Assembly: GCA_947846985.1 (NCBI GenBank)
Contig: CANTUZ010000008.1
Coordinates: 36,722,817-36,786,816 of the forward strand
DNA from: Fratercula arctica
Taxonomy: Eukaryota > Chordata > Aves > Charadriiformes > Alcidae
DNA length: 64,000 nucleotides
Direction of reading: 5' to 3'
Shown here: one piece after another, positions 13,545 to 26,800 of the stretch
Layout: every line of letters begins with the position of its first letter
How positions within the stretch are numbered: position 1 is the first letter of the stretch
The notes under the pieces: model-generated
Seen by the model: only the letters and a program-made list of their open reading frames with translations
Told to the model about the DNA's origin: nothing
The model's database searches: none
Made by a program: the position numbers and the translations under genes

Positions 13545-13632
13545 TAAAAATTAATGCAACATTCTTCAAGAAAGCATGCCAGAGCTGGCACTCTGGGTGA
13601 AATCCTGAAGTCAAGAGGCACATTTTCATTGC
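13545..13632 (+). pseudogene. Possible dynein exon remnant, linker segment ending in NLRDLSN-IF
   Basis: One frame reads KINATFFKKACQSWHSG, a stop, then NPEVKRHIFI. The dynein linker at this point typically has an ATFLPTA-KFH-(Y/F)-F-NLRDLSNIF pattern. The matches are ATF, A, one aromatic-His pair, N, and IF, with about one extra codon. It lies about 600 bp upstream of the clear exon at 14239 and is the segment expected there. Similarity is weak, so it is listed only because order and strand agree. Confidence 0.3.
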
Positions 13633-14238
13633 CTTTGACGAGGCCAGGATTTGCTGCCTGATAACAGCCAATGAGAAAATGGAGAGTTGGAGTAGCAAAG
13701 TGATAGTTAATGAAGGGTTCCCACAAGGGTCGAGCTGAACAGCACATCAGAAACAAGGGGCAATCTCAAGCCTGATGCGCTGTTTATAATGCTGGTGTTG
13801 TCCTTTGGTATTCGGTGTGCCAGGGTATTCTATGTTGGGAGTGAAGCTGGGAAGAATACAGAACAAAAAGGCAATGTAGAAAAAAGAAGTTTTAAAAAGA
13901 AGCAGGGACTCCAGTAGGACACAGTCAGGCTTTCCTGAAGAGAAAGAGGTGTGTCGGAGATAAATAAAATGGGATTACAACAAAGATGAAAGTCATAGAA
14001 AGGAGGGTGAGGGGGAAGGGTTCACTGTTCCCAAGGCAAAAACACAACCTCATTATACTCCTCCTTTTACAACAGGTCATTAATTGCCCATTAAACATAC
14101 ATACTGTGGGAAGTAAATATTCATGTTTTGGTGACCCAAGGATGCATATCACTGACTGAAACATTTTAGCTTCTAATGAGGGATTGACAGTGTCTCATGT
14201 ATAAGGAAAATAGTGGTTGAATGAAAATGTTTTTGCAG

Positions 14239-14417
14239 GGAAGACTTTCGCTACCCCAGTGATACAGAGATTCCTATTGACTTGCTCCTTTTATGGCTCC
14301 ATGAAATCATCCTGTATTTGCTCAGTTAAATGTATGGAGAAAAAAGATATTGAACATTTTAACAAAATTCTCATCCATGCTACAGCACGTATTTTGAAGT
14401 GTGATTCTTAAAATGAG
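14239..14417 (+). pseudogene. DNAH11: Dynein heavy chain exon remnant, AAA3-AAA4 linker (PIDL..LWLHE)
   Basis: The block has a good acceptor (TTTTTGCAG before 14239) and a strong donor (GAG/GTAAGA after 14417); 179 bp. In one frame it reads EDFRYPSDTEIPIDLLLLWL followed by HE (14240-14305), matching the conserved PLDL-RLWLHE of dynein linkers. That frame then meets a stop at 14327. A second frame continues the family pattern with EKKDIEHFNKILIHATARIL (14337-14396), where intact members have a (E/D)KKD....F segment, and reaches another stop at 14409. At least one frameshift, probably two, therefore separates two recognisable halves of the same exon. The next family segment is the exon at 15204, 0.8 kb downstream. 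Confidence 0.78.
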
Positions 14418-15203
14418 GTAAGACGTATCTGTTTGTAACTGCCCTGTTTCATGCCATATTATTTTCTAAGCATTAGGAAGACGAAAAGGATGTCATGATA
14501 TTGGAATCGTATACTTTACAGATTGTTTATTATAGATATATTTTTTTTAATTCTGCTTCTGGTCTGAATGGACATAATTTCAACATAATAGAAAAGATGA
14601 TAAAATCAAAATCACTCCAGTCATAAGAAGTATTCTGTCCTCTGTTTTACTTGAAGAAGCATACTTAGTCAAGTTTCTTCTTTGTAATGAGACTCTTTAC
14701 CTTTTTTTGGTTCAGATGCTACCACCCTATGGTTGCATGCCATGGTGAAGACTAGGAGAATATTGGGAATCAATGGAGAATACACTGAAGTAGAGCGTAC
14801 TCCAAAGAAAGCAGGGTAAAACTACATGAAATTATATAAAAATAGTGTAAAATGCCTGTGGAAAAAAAAAAAATCTTGTCATTTTGGGGTAAACTCATTT
14901 CCCTCCAGAAAAGGAGCTGAAATGAAAAGCTATCACCAAAACCTGCCTTACATTTTATGCTCTTTTCAGCTGTCTCCAGAGAGAAGACAAAGTGCAAGAG
15001 ATCTTGAACCTAGGCTTCTAGAAATGGCATGCTGCCAGAGTCTGATGGAAAAAAAATAAACCACTCGCTGATATGGTTTCTATAGCTAACAGGATCATTC
15101 CCAGACTCCACGTAAGCGCGCACACAAACACAGGAGAAAATTGTGATAAAGGGTTAATACGCTGGGTGAATACTTGTTTATATCTCTATATTGTTACCAC
15201 CAG

Positions 15204-15395
15204 GGTGTTGATGAACACGTATTTATCCATAAGCCACTAATTTACTGCCACTTTGCCCATGGTGTTGGAGAACCTCGTTACTTTCCAGTATCTGATTGGG
15301 AGAAGCTGACCAGAATTTTAACAGAGTCGTTAGAGCACTACAATGAGCTTCATGCTGCAATGAACCATGTTCTGTCTGAGGATGCTGTACAGCAG
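15204..15395 (+). pseudogene. DNAH11: Dynein heavy chain exon remnant, entry to AAA4 (PLIYCHFAHG..)
   Basis: This is the best-preserved piece. After an acceptor CAG at 15201-15203 the frame stays open and reads PLIYCHFAHGVGEPRYFPV, then SDWEKLTRILTESLEHYNEL and HAAMNHVLSEDAVQQ. This matches the hallmark PL-YCHFA-G-GEP-Y-PV--W--L---L-E-L--YNE--AAMN-VLFEDAM of dynein heavy chains just before the AAA4 P-loop. Most key residues are kept; FED has become SED. The family exon normally ends around EDAMQH. At that point (about 15395) the sequence is GCAGGACAT, with no usable GT donor, and the frame runs on into non-dynein sequence to a stop at 15540. The preceding exon is at 14239-14417. The following protein segment appears only at 51361, so a 36-kb intron starts here. 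Confidence 0.87.
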
Positions 15396-17415
15396 GACAT
15401 GCAAGTTTCTTTACTTTTGGTGGGTATAATATGCGCTCTAGCAAAGATAATCACTGAAATGCAAATACATTTAAAGGTGACCTGCAAGAGTATTAAAAAT
15501 AACCTCACAGCTTTAGAAATATACGCTGAGTTCTTCAAATGACCAGGCTAAGCCAGGCATTTAGCACAGTTTTAACAGGAAATGTAACCGTTTTTACTTC
15601 TAATACTTCCAAGAAGTCTTCACCCACTGTGAATTCTTGGCTCCTTCTCAGTGTGACCCACGGGCCTGCTGCTGGTCATGTCAAATCCACGATAGAGCCC
15701 CAAGGCAGACTGTGCTTTGACCCATCGGGGTATTTTAAAACTCCTTATTACAGCGTTACAGTGGTTTCAAACATTTTACATTTTATGTGGATAGGAAATG
15801 AAGGATATTTAAAACAAAATAATCTTGGCGTGTTAGAAACCTGCGCAGAGCTTTAGGAAAGAGATTTATTTAATGCTGTTAAGCTAGCCCCATATTTTGC
15901 AAAGGGGTCACGTGATGGATGACCTGTCATCTGCTTAATATATTCCAAGGGGTCACCTCATACAGGAGCAGTTACTCCTGCGCAGTTAGAATTTGTGCTT
16001 AAAAGGGTAGATGAGGAGAATGAGATTTACAAATGTTCTTTTAGGAGAGTTTCTGAGGCACGCCTTCCATGTTTCTAAATCTGACAAGTGCTTGATAAAG
16101 TGGTTTTACTTCCTATGCACACTTTATTTTTGTGTCGGGTGCCAACTTCAGCACCAGTTCAGTTCAGTTCCAAGTATTTTAACTATTTATTTAGATTATT
16201 TTTTGCACAAAATTTGCTAGGCGGTCACAGATTGCTCATATAAGCAAGTATTTCCATGTTCATTTGTCAGAAAAAAGTACGTATTGCTTTTGCTGAGTAT
16301 TCACTCATTGCACTCCACGTAATTTGAACTGTAAAATGGCCTTGGTCAGATTTGTTTTGTATGTATTGTTTCACTCTGTTTCTCAGGTAAATTTAAATTG
16401 ATAGCAACCTCAGACTGTTGGCAAGTATTAACTCAAAATCTGCACCTCTCCCTTTACACAGGAAGATAAAATAAGAAAATATTTCTGTCCGTATTGGCTC
16501 CTTCCTTTCAGCTCCCCAAGCTGAAACTGACTGCAGTATAAATTTAAATAATAGCTCTTCTTACAAAAACCTTGGTGCATCCCAAAATTACCTGTTATTA
16601 CATTCTTAGAAAAGTCATTAGATTTATCTCAGTGCTAAAGTGAAAATGGTAACCCCCAAGAAGTACGTACAGGCTTCATCCACTGGGACCCAGAGCAGAA
16701 AGCAAATTAGCTCTTTATCTTGTTTGGATTTTTGTTAATCAAGAAAAATGCACTTAATTACTCTGACAGGAAGCAGTGCATGTAGAAACTGAACTGAGCC
16801 TGGGGCCAGATGTCATGCAGTCTGAGATAGCATAAGTTTGTTGTGCTGCTTCTCTGTAAATAGAAGAGAACCTCCTCAATTACAGTATCTAGAAGAACTT
16901 GTTATTTTTTCCCAATAGGAATTTCAATAAGTCACATAAGAAAAACTTATCCTTTCATGGTTATAAATGTTTATTTTGTATTAGCAACCTGCAACATCTT
17001 TCTTTCATCTCAAAAACTACAGAAGCAGCGAATTGGGCAATAGGACTGCATTTCTTGTTGAGATTCATCCGACACCGGTGCTAACCAAAAACTGCTGTCA
17101 TCCTCTAACTGTACTTGAAAGTAGTCTTAGATCTGTTCATTAGGGATGAAAGCAGAATAGCCCTGTTGCTTATCAACACAGAAAGCCAGAAACTAAGTAG
17201 GTTAGCCTACAGGCAGAATGCTGCTGACAAGTATCTTTCTGCCTTAACACCCACCTAAAGTGAGCAGAGCTTTGTGATGCTTCCTGCAGTCCCACCGTTC
17301 TGACGTTTCACATATTCTCTGTGGATAAGTTATTGGAGTCATGCTTCCTTCACAGCATTTTTGCCAAGGATTACCACTGAGGAAACTCCCCCCCAAAATT
17401 AGTTCTATGATCAGC

Positions 17416-17416
17416 A

Positions 17417-17448
<32 letters not shown>

Positions 17449-17452
17449 GGGG
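17416..17452. repeat. A25 followed directly by G12
   Basis: Positions 17416-17440 are 25 A and 17441-17452 are 12 G with no interruption. No LINE or SINE body is recognised upstream of the poly(A). Confidence 0.95.
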
Positions 17453-20166
17453 CAAAAGAAAAAAGCGCCAGATTTTCAATGGGTGTATTTCCCAGGGCTG
17501 CACTCCCATCTGAATTTCATCTGAATATAACGAGTGATAATGTCACACTGTAGCCTTTCCTGTATCAAGACGTTATATTTTATTTTCTTTTCTTTTTTAA
17601 ACTTGGCCATCTGGGGTTTGGGGTTTTTTTTGAAGCTTGGATGAGCTTAACATCTCTGTGACCCTTCAACCTCTCAATTTTTATTGCAACTGGCTAGCGG
17701 AAATTACCAGCTTTGAATCAACAGACAAACATGAAGTTTGACTGAATAAGAATGGGAATGAAGCAAATTAGTTTCCCTAAGGAAATTACATTTAGAAAAG
17801 TTGAAATAACACAAAATGTAGAGCAGGACTCAGTCAGAACGTCCATCTAATTCCCACTGGCTGCTCTTGGAAAGACAGAAATTCAGATCAGTATTTTGCA
17901 GCTTGGATCAGTCCATGAAGATTTTACCACTATTTTTTAGCGCATGACTTTTGATAGATCAAATATCTTAGGAATACCTGCTATCAAGCAAAAATAAATA
18001 CTCTATCTTAGTCTTGTTTTCATAGTCATCCTATCAGCTGCATTCTCGAGACTCCTTATGGCAATTCTTTCTTAATTGGAGTTGAAAGTAGTGTCAAGCA
18101 AAGTCTATACTGTTTAGTAGTCTTTCACAGCTCACTGGAAGTTCATCAAGTCACCAGACATAAGGAGATGCCCAGGGTATGGATTTTGGTTTGCTGTGGC
18201 TTTTTGTTCTTATGTTGCAACAGTTCATAGAGCATTGCTGACTCCCAAATGCTAGCAATGGGGAGTGTTGGCTTTTCACAAACAATGACCCCGGCCAGGT
18301 TGTGTGTTGGCAGTGGAATTAAAGTTCAACAGGATATTGTAGGGTTTCTTCTCCGCATCATTGTAGAGGCTGTCAATTTTGACCCTGGAATACTACTCTG
18401 TGAATTGTCTGGTTTCATATGTAGGCTGTTCTTTTGAGTGCTTTCCATGGGTAAGCAAGCAAACGAAGGTGGCATGTCCCCACATGTGTGCATATTTTCT
18501 CATCTGCTGTTCTCTTCTTTCTTTTTCTCAGTCTTTACGAGGAGTGTTAATTTAACTTTCATGTTTATGTTGTTTGGGCTGCAAGAAGTTGGCCACCTAT
18601 CCCAAGTCAGACCAGCATCGGCAACCTGTGACACAAGTTCCCACTACAGAGCAGGGCTCTGCTCCAGGTGACGTGCAGCCCGGGCAGGAGATGAAGGCGG
18701 TGGTGCTGTGAGAAGCACTGTGAGAGGCAGCGGATCCCAGTTCTTGGCTCTATAAAACTCTGCGCAAGCTGGGAAACTTCCACCTCACAGACAGGTGATA
18801 TGGTACCAGCTAACTGACGAGGTGAAATCTAAATGCCTTAAAAACAATGTCTCCTGGCTCCTACTGAGTTCCTACTATCACAGTTTATCTGTAATTCAGG
18901 AAAGAAACATATAATCTTGCCAATTGCCCTTTGAAAGTTGTCAGCTCCTTGTTTACACTGTTTCACGAAATAGGTAATATTTCAAGGTTACTTGTGACTG
19001 GCTTTTGTTCTGAGATGACAGGGGACATTGCTTCTAATTAACTCAGCGTGTTCATCAGAGTCAAATTCTTCAAGTCCGTGGGATCTGCATTACAGGGAAA
19101 TTTAACTTCAAGTATGATATACTAACAGGTAGCTAACATTATTTAATCTAGTGGAAATTCATTGAAAATAATGGGAAATTTACCCCACTTTGACTGACAA
19201 CTTAAAATAAAAAAATTACAACTTTCTCAAAATATATGGTCAGTAATACTATAGTGGTGTTAATAGATTTCTAAATGATTATTTTTATACGAATGTAAAG
19301 GCTTCAGAGATGGATCCTTTACTAGGGGTATGCCTATAATTATAGAAAGTAAAATAAGTATTTTACATTTACAGTGCATAATAAAGTATAGTCAATGATG
19401 AAAGAATATTATGTAATGGAGTCCAGAATATCAGAAATGAAAATTGCAGAGTAAAGATTTTCTGGTGTTCTCATCAGCAAAATTCTGTAATCGAGAAGTT
19501 TACTCCCGTATGTCTGATGGGTGGTAGTGTCTCTCACAGCACCATGCTGAAGGCAATATTGATTCCAGACTGGTTCTCCTTTCCTCTTGGTATATTTGTC
19601 TGTTTCTTAGTTTCACTTTAGAAATACCTACATTCATGGTGTTTCTATTGAATCTCTTGCATCTGAAATAAAGCTGCTTTGATATGCAGTAATGAAGGAA
19701 AATTTCACTCAAAAACCCCCAGGCTAATGGCAAACAAAACGTCTTGTGTTGGTTTTGAGGAATTTCTGAAAGACATAAGCTAAGCTCCCAAAGATTTTTG
19801 GAAGATTTGGCTCTTTGCTCTGAAGCTGGTAATCACTCAACTTCTTGGCTTGATATTATTTTGAAATTTTCAAAATATTTTGATTATCTCAAAACTAACT
19901 CCTCTGCCCCTTCTTTCAGAAAGTTTGAAAATGTGTAATTTTTGGTAGTAAGCAAAATTTTTCTTTTTGAATAATAGAATCTCTCATGAAATTGCAACCC
20001 TGATTTTCCATCCTGCTTTACACCTGCTCTAAATACAAGGTAATGCCCTTGTGAGTTCAAATGATAGTGTTTGGATCTGTGAGTTTTCAGACGGCCTGAA
20101 CATATTGTCAGACCTTCCTCTATTTAATTTTAGGGCTTGGATTTGAGCTGTGACCACAGACAATTT

Positions 20167-20191
20167 AAAAAAAAAAAAAAAAAAAAAAAAA
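20167..20191. repeat. Poly(A) run of 25
   Basis: Uninterrupted A from 20167 to 20191. The upstream sequence does not resemble a known retrotransposon 3' end. Confidence 0.95.
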
Positions 20192-20779
20192 TTCACTAAC
20201 CCACCCCCCTTTTCTTTTTTCCTTTCTTAACAACAAAAATGGAAAAATCTGAAGTAGCCCTACAAGAAGATCTTCAAGCATGCTAGACACCATATCCTTT
20301 TAAGGTACTTTAAGATTCTCATATGCAACTACAATGGGCCAGAAAAAGGTGAGTTGAGGAGACTGGATTATCTGTGCATTTTAATCAAAACATGCTCCCT
20401 CCCTTTTTTTCCTGGTGAATTTTGTAATGGACCTCGTCAAAGAAAGAACAGGGACAGGCACTGTCCTGATAATAATTTATATTTATTCTGCTGTCTCTGA
20501 AATTTTAACTTTGATTTGCGTGCCTGCAAAGCTGATGATTTATGTGAAGTTTCCAGAAGTGGCTTTAATATGGCAATCTTCATGGCAGGGTAGCACTTTG
20601 TGCGGAACCCCATGCTTAGAGGACAGAATTGGAAGATTGTGGTTGAAACTATTAGAGAAAGGCATTAGTCCTCAATAACAACAAAGAAATGGCAAAGAAA
20701 AGATAAAATCTTGTCCAGTTGCAGTCATTTCCTTATTTGCTTTCTGCTTCCGAAATATGGTTGTGGTATAAAAGAACAT

Positions 20780-21120
20780 TAACATTATTTATCAGCTCTA
20801 GCTTGGGATCAGGAGGTGCAGCTGAAAATTACAGATGATTGGCCGTATTTGTGTGTCTCGTGTTCGGTGCTATATGATATGGATAGCCAGAATTCCGATG
20901 ATATCTGCATTCTCGAGGAAAAAATGAAGCATCATCAACACTTGCAAATATAGAGGCCCCCGTTAAAATTGCTCACTTATAAGGGGGCTTTATCCTGGCA
21001 CCAACGTGATTCAAAATGTGAAATCACGGCTTTACTGATTGACAATCCTGTATAGCGCAGGTACTCTCTCAGCATTCTCCGAGCCTGCTCTGATCGCTGC
21101 CTCTGAGTTTAAAATTGAAG
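20780..21120. other. Candidate conserved non-coding element
   Basis: This 340-bp stretch retains many CpGs (for example GGCCGT, TCTCGTGTTCGG, TTCCGATG, CTCGAGG, AACGTG, CACGGC, AGCGCAG, TCCGAG, GATCGC). The surrounding intron is CpG-poor and AT-rich. It has no long open frame and no repeat similarity. CpG retention suggests constraint or low methylation, as in an enhancer. This is inference from base composition only. Confidence 0.3.
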
Positions 21121-23839
21121 AGTAGAGGTACTTCTCCATTTGATAGTTTCAGCAGGCAAAAATTGTAATTATTGCATTATTTGTATCTGGAAACAAAAAT
21201 ACAAATTTGACTTTTTTTACCCTATAATATGATAAATCGTTCAATCCCGGACATGAATCAGAAAAATCTTATTGTATCAATGATTTAATTTGATTTATAA
21301 ACTCACTAGTAGTAGCTCTTTTTTGCAAATTATATACAAATAATTATATAATATATATATTAACTCAAGTTTTACTTTACCTTTATAATCAGGACGATAT
21401 TGATGCTTATTTCGTCTTCTTTCTACCTCCCCCCTCCCCCAAACAGTAGTGTTTTACTGCTTTTCTTTCGTTCTGTCTGGTTGTTTTCCATACATTCTGC
21501 AATTCCTGCATTTTACTGGAAAATTTAATGATCCTAGAGGAAAATATTTGTAACGGAAAGTAGTTCATTATTATCTAAGGGCAAACAATATGGGTTTATA
21601 GTGTAATCAGCAAGCTGCTCTGAAAACAAAATGCTTGCTCACGTTTTTGGGTAGCAGTCCCTGTCTTTGTGACAATGGCTGCATCTTCAAATTGTTAATT
21701 ATGTACTGCCCCCTAGGGATTCCTGCTTTGCTTGTGGCAACCTGCTTGCAGCTCCTACGGGATCCATGGATTATTACCGTCTAGATTTCTCATAGGGAAC
21801 TCTGACTTCTCTCCTCTTCGCCTTTTTTTGACCTTGATAGTAACTTTGAATTTCTTCCTATTCCAGCTATAATGATATGACTTGCTTTTTAACTCCTTCC
21901 AGGTTAGTTTTGGGTTTTGTGGGGTTTTTTAAAGTTGATTATTAATATCTGTGTGTTTACAACATTCTGTGTATTTTCAGTGCATGCATATTTGGGTTTA
22001 TATATGAAGTTTTCTCTGCATTATTTGAATGGGATGGGAACATTTTTAAACATTCTTTTTCCTTTTGGCATTTCTAGGAGATGGGCTTTCTTTTCAATTG
22101 CTTGTTAAAAATGAGCTGAGTGAATTTCCTTCTCAGAGCCACATTTTACTTCAGTGCTGAAAGAAAGAACCTGGAAACTGCAGTACTTTACACAGATGTC
22201 AGATACCCAATGAGTGATTTCTTGTACTTACTGATGATGTGGTGGTTTCAGGTAAATAATAATAATAACGAGAACAGTGATAAGGACAAGTTTCCTTTTA
22301 TATCACTCACATAGGTGACATGCGATGTCCACAGAAAATTTGTTCAGAGGAAAGAAGAATTTTGCAAAAAGTATTTATGATCAAAAGAGTTTGGAAATAA
22401 CAGATGGTAAAATGAGCAAAGGGCAGTAGGTTTTGAATAGGCTTCATCAGAAGAGGGGAGAGATCATCTGGGAAGATTAGTTATAGGAGCTATTAAATCA
22501 CCTCTGTGACACTGTTAGAAGATGATGCTTAACATAATCATGTGCAATCAGTAAAAATGCTGTTTATTACAAAATGGTTTTGATTTTCATATTTGGTATT
22601 GTTATGTAAGATGGTGTAATGTAAGGCCATACACATTTCCCCAGTACAAATTATCAGCATTAATGATTTGCGGTCCTTTTCCTGACAACTTTCAAAGTAA
22701 AAAAAATCTGTTGGGAAATACGTCTCCAAACCTACTTTCACTAATATATTTAAAGACTTGCATAGTTGTTTTTCTTTATACTGTAGTTGTAGACACTTGC
22801 AACTGATACAGTGTTTAGATATCAACTAGTTCTGCATCCTGTACCTCTGGGTTTGATTATCCCCCTTAACGACACAGCGCCAGGCCTCTCTGAAGTGATT
22901 CAGTGACAAGAATCTACAATTCTTGTCTCTTCAGTTTGGAGTTAGACTGCTCTATGCATATTTTTCCCATATGTAAAGTAGAGAATTATATCATCACTTC
23001 TGTTTGTCATATATTTATGTAGTACTACGGATTATTTCAGGATGAATGTGTCAATCATGAGTTTTGGATTTGGACATATCTTGGTTGCAAACTGGGTTAG
23101 AAATTGACTCTCATGTTTGATGAGAACTAGTTTGAAAATTTGAGGATGGTGGAAGCTGGCCAGGGTTTTGGGGTTTTTTTTGCATAAGTTTTTGGCACAA
23201 ACTAGTATCTTGCAAGACACTAACTTATAATTTTCCCTGAGTTTCCCTTCATTCTAGGTCATAATCCTGCGAGGATACATGTTCTTGTTCTATCACCCTG
23301 AAGAATGTCTAGATTGCCTGAGAAAAAAACCTCTTAATTTTGGTGTAAGTTTGGAAAGTGTTTTACAGGTGGAAGTGGGCCAGAGTTTCTCTGAATATGT
23401 CTGGATGCCATCTGGTCCTGTGGGTGCAAGAGATAGAACTCAAAGTACCTGGAGACTTAGCCAGAGGGGAAAGAGTAGTACCTACTGTGTTAGCTCTGGC
23501 CTTATTTTTGTTTATAATGTTAGACCTCTGGCAGAAAAGCAAACTAATTTATAGTGTCATAAATTCCAGCACTGTGAAGGCTGGAAACTCTCTAAAGAGC
23601 CAGGATTAGGTATCTGAGGCATTGTTTATCATTATCTTTCTGCAGTGTTATGCTGATGATGATTTCAGTGGGATTATTTTGGCCTAGAACTCACATATAG
23701 TTTTATTCCAGACCTTTTCTTGTATTGCAATATAAGTTAAATCTGGGTATATTACAATTTTACTACCTACAGAATAGTGCATGAAATTTGCAGGAAGCTG
23801 CTAAATCAAGAATAAGAATTTATATGCAAATTTCTTTTC

Positions 23840-23861
23840 TTTTTTTTTTTTTTTTTTTTTT
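23840..23861. repeat. Poly(T) run of 22
   Basis: Uninterrupted T from 23840 to 23861, preceded by TTTCTTTTC. A retroposed transcript on the - strand is possible, but no body is recognised downstream. Confidence 0.95.
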
Positions 23862-26800
23862 AACCTGCTTTTTGGTGATTTATTAGATAGCATTAGCATG
23901 TGTTGGCTTTTTCTTTAATTTTCCCTGCTTATCTGGCAGGCAGAAAGAGCTAGAATGAGGTATGAGTGCAAGTAGGGTACATACTTTTGGAAAGCATTCT
24001 GAAGCATAATATATTGAAATCTTCTATAATGAATCCTTGTTTGCCAGAAAAAATATTCAGCCATGACAGAAAATTATCTGTGAGGAATAAGCACTTTTCT
24101 ACCCCCGTCTTTCCTCCCCCCTTCCCAATTTGTGTTGCTTGGAAGAGAAGACGAAAAATGGCACAGATGCACGCAGTATTGCACAAAGAGTATATATGGA
24201 CATTTCAGTCACTGATATTTCCCCATTTTCTGATGCTAATGTAAGATATGTTGGTTTTGCATTTATAATTAAGATGAACAGATGGTGAAGACTTAGTTTA
24301 AAGTAATACTGTACATCCATTAAAATAATCTCTGCTGACAGTGATTCTTCACTACAGCAAGACTTAATTGCATATATAACGCACATGCATCAGAAAGAAC
24401 TCGGTCTTTAGCCATTTGCTCCATTAGGACAATAGTAAGACAGACGTCACCAAAACAGGATTTGTCCTGGAGACTCCTAGGAGTAACAGATGCATCTCTG
24501 CTGACAATATTGGCTTGCTTTAATTAATGAACACTTTATGAATAAAAGAAAACATAATTTCTGAAAATACACTGGATTTCTTTTTAAAAAAGCACCCATG
24601 TTTTGAGGGAGGAACATTCAGGAACCTGACAGAAGTAAATTTTTAACAGATTGATTTGATGTTACTTACATTATTTCTCCCATGGAGTAGTACATGTAAT
24701 TTGTGGTGTTCCTTGGCAAGCTTTATAAATGTGTGTCTTTGTGCACTGCATTTATGTTTTAAGTTAGGGATATTCTTAAGTGTCTGACTGAAGCAAGTCC
24801 TTAACCTTTTATGAAGCCGAAGCAGATCTCTGCATGTTTTCATTTTTCCATAGAAATTATAAAAAATATAATTTCACAAATTGCTTATATATGGATTTTA
24901 TATATATATATAAAAAAAAAAATCATTATGTGTTATCACCATAAGATCTATACTTCATAGGAAAGGGAACTTCAAGTTAATATCTCCAAGGTGGGTATCT
25001 GTCCTTCACCTGTTGTACAGAACAGCAACAGAGATGCGAAGCGGCAATGCTGATTTTTCACTAAAGAGGTCAGTTATAGAGGTTGTTCTATATTTATAAT
25101 TCAACTCCTTTTCTGTTCATTTCTTGTCCTTCCTGCATTTCACATTGGTAGCTATTTTCTGTGATAATGAAATCTACTGAACTCTAACCTCCAAGGGTAT
25201 AGTTTGGCAGAACTATCTCCCCAAGCTTCTTACGTGAGGACATGTATTTTACTATTGTTGTGATCACCAAAAATAAAGTATAATTAGGGTGTGATGAATG
25301 TTTTCTGCCACGCCAAAATTATCAGTAAAGTTGCTATATAGTGGCTGAACAGTTCTCAACTGAGAAAAACGCTTGTCCACACTAGATTCACAAAATCAGT
25401 GAATCCCCATCCTGTGTCATGTGCTTCAGCTGTTGAAAGCCTGGGCTCCATACTCTCTCCTCCTCAGCAGTTGTCACTGTTTGTGAGAATGCCTTGGAGA
25501 CTGTATTGTGTGATACTTTGGTTTAAGTTTCTTCATTATTTTCCCGCTAAAGTTCTGCTTTGTTTAAAAATATTTAGATATTTATTGAAGCAAGAACTTG
25601 AACCCTGAGGTCCCATTTTCCACATGAGTACCCCAAACCTCAAGTTATTGAGTCATTTTCACTGTCTCTCAGAATATTTAAGTATATTAAACCAAGTGGA
25701 ATAGCACCGGCAGGAGAGATTGAGAGAATCTTTATCCCGGAATATGAAAACTCTATAACATGGTAGTTAAACATTCTTCCAGGAGATGTGGTTCAAAAAC
25801 CCTCAGGCAGAGGAAGGAATTGAACCAGGAATTGAACCAATCTTCCTTCTACCCGAGATGACCTGTAAGGTAAAATAGGAGAGAGATACTGCTTTCTTTT
25901 AATCAATATATTAGTTTTCTTTAAAATGCCTGAAATTGAAATTAAATATTTATCTTCAGTGTGTGTATGCCCCTCCCGCCCCACCCCCAGCTAAAACCAT
26001 TTAAAATTAATTTGGACAGAAATTTGGCGTTGGAAAAGGGTACAGTTTGGCAGCCACTCTGACAAAGTCTTTCATTTGCGTAGACTTCATTCTGGTGACA
26101 AAATTAATAAGACCAAATAGTCTTGTAAATATAGCTGAGGTGTATGGGTAGTGTTCACTGATAAAGGAAATAAGAAATGGGAGGAGGAGTGAGACAGGCT
26201 GGGTGCCAAGGGACCGAAAAAGACAGCAAGTTTTACAAAACATTCATTTGACTAATTTGCTTAACATAATAAAGAAAGGATGGTTTTATTTGGGGAGTTA
26301 GCAGCAATGATTGATTAGAAGGGTATTATATTTGCTGGATATGGGATGAATAATGTCTGTGAATGGATATAGAAAATATCTCTCCAAAATTGGAATAATC
26401 CATAAGTCATAGGATGCAGAGCACAAAATACCAACACACTAACATACTGAGAAAGGCTTTAAACAATAACTGAGCAAATCTTGGAAGAGTTCCAAAGAAA
26501 CAGAGAACAGAAAAGGAACTACATGCAGAATAATGGGTTTTAGACAATAGAAATAGTGCAGCAGACATTTGTGAATGGAGTATTAGCTCTTTAATTATAA
26601 TAATTACCTAAGTTTAAGGTCAAGGCACCTGTGCATTGCCGTCTGTGAGAAACCGATTAAAAAATTAGAAGTAGCATTTAATCTCCGTGATACTATTTCC
26701 AAAAATTCTCTTAGAAATTTGGATATTGCCGAGACCATTACTTATTATTTGTACTGTTCCTAGAGACAGTGACTGAGATGTGTCCCATGTTGCCACCCTG

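Noticed and set aside
15539..15856. 105-codon frame just after the dynein exon
   Set aside because: No resemblance to dynein or any family I know. It lies in what should be intron and has no good splice sites.
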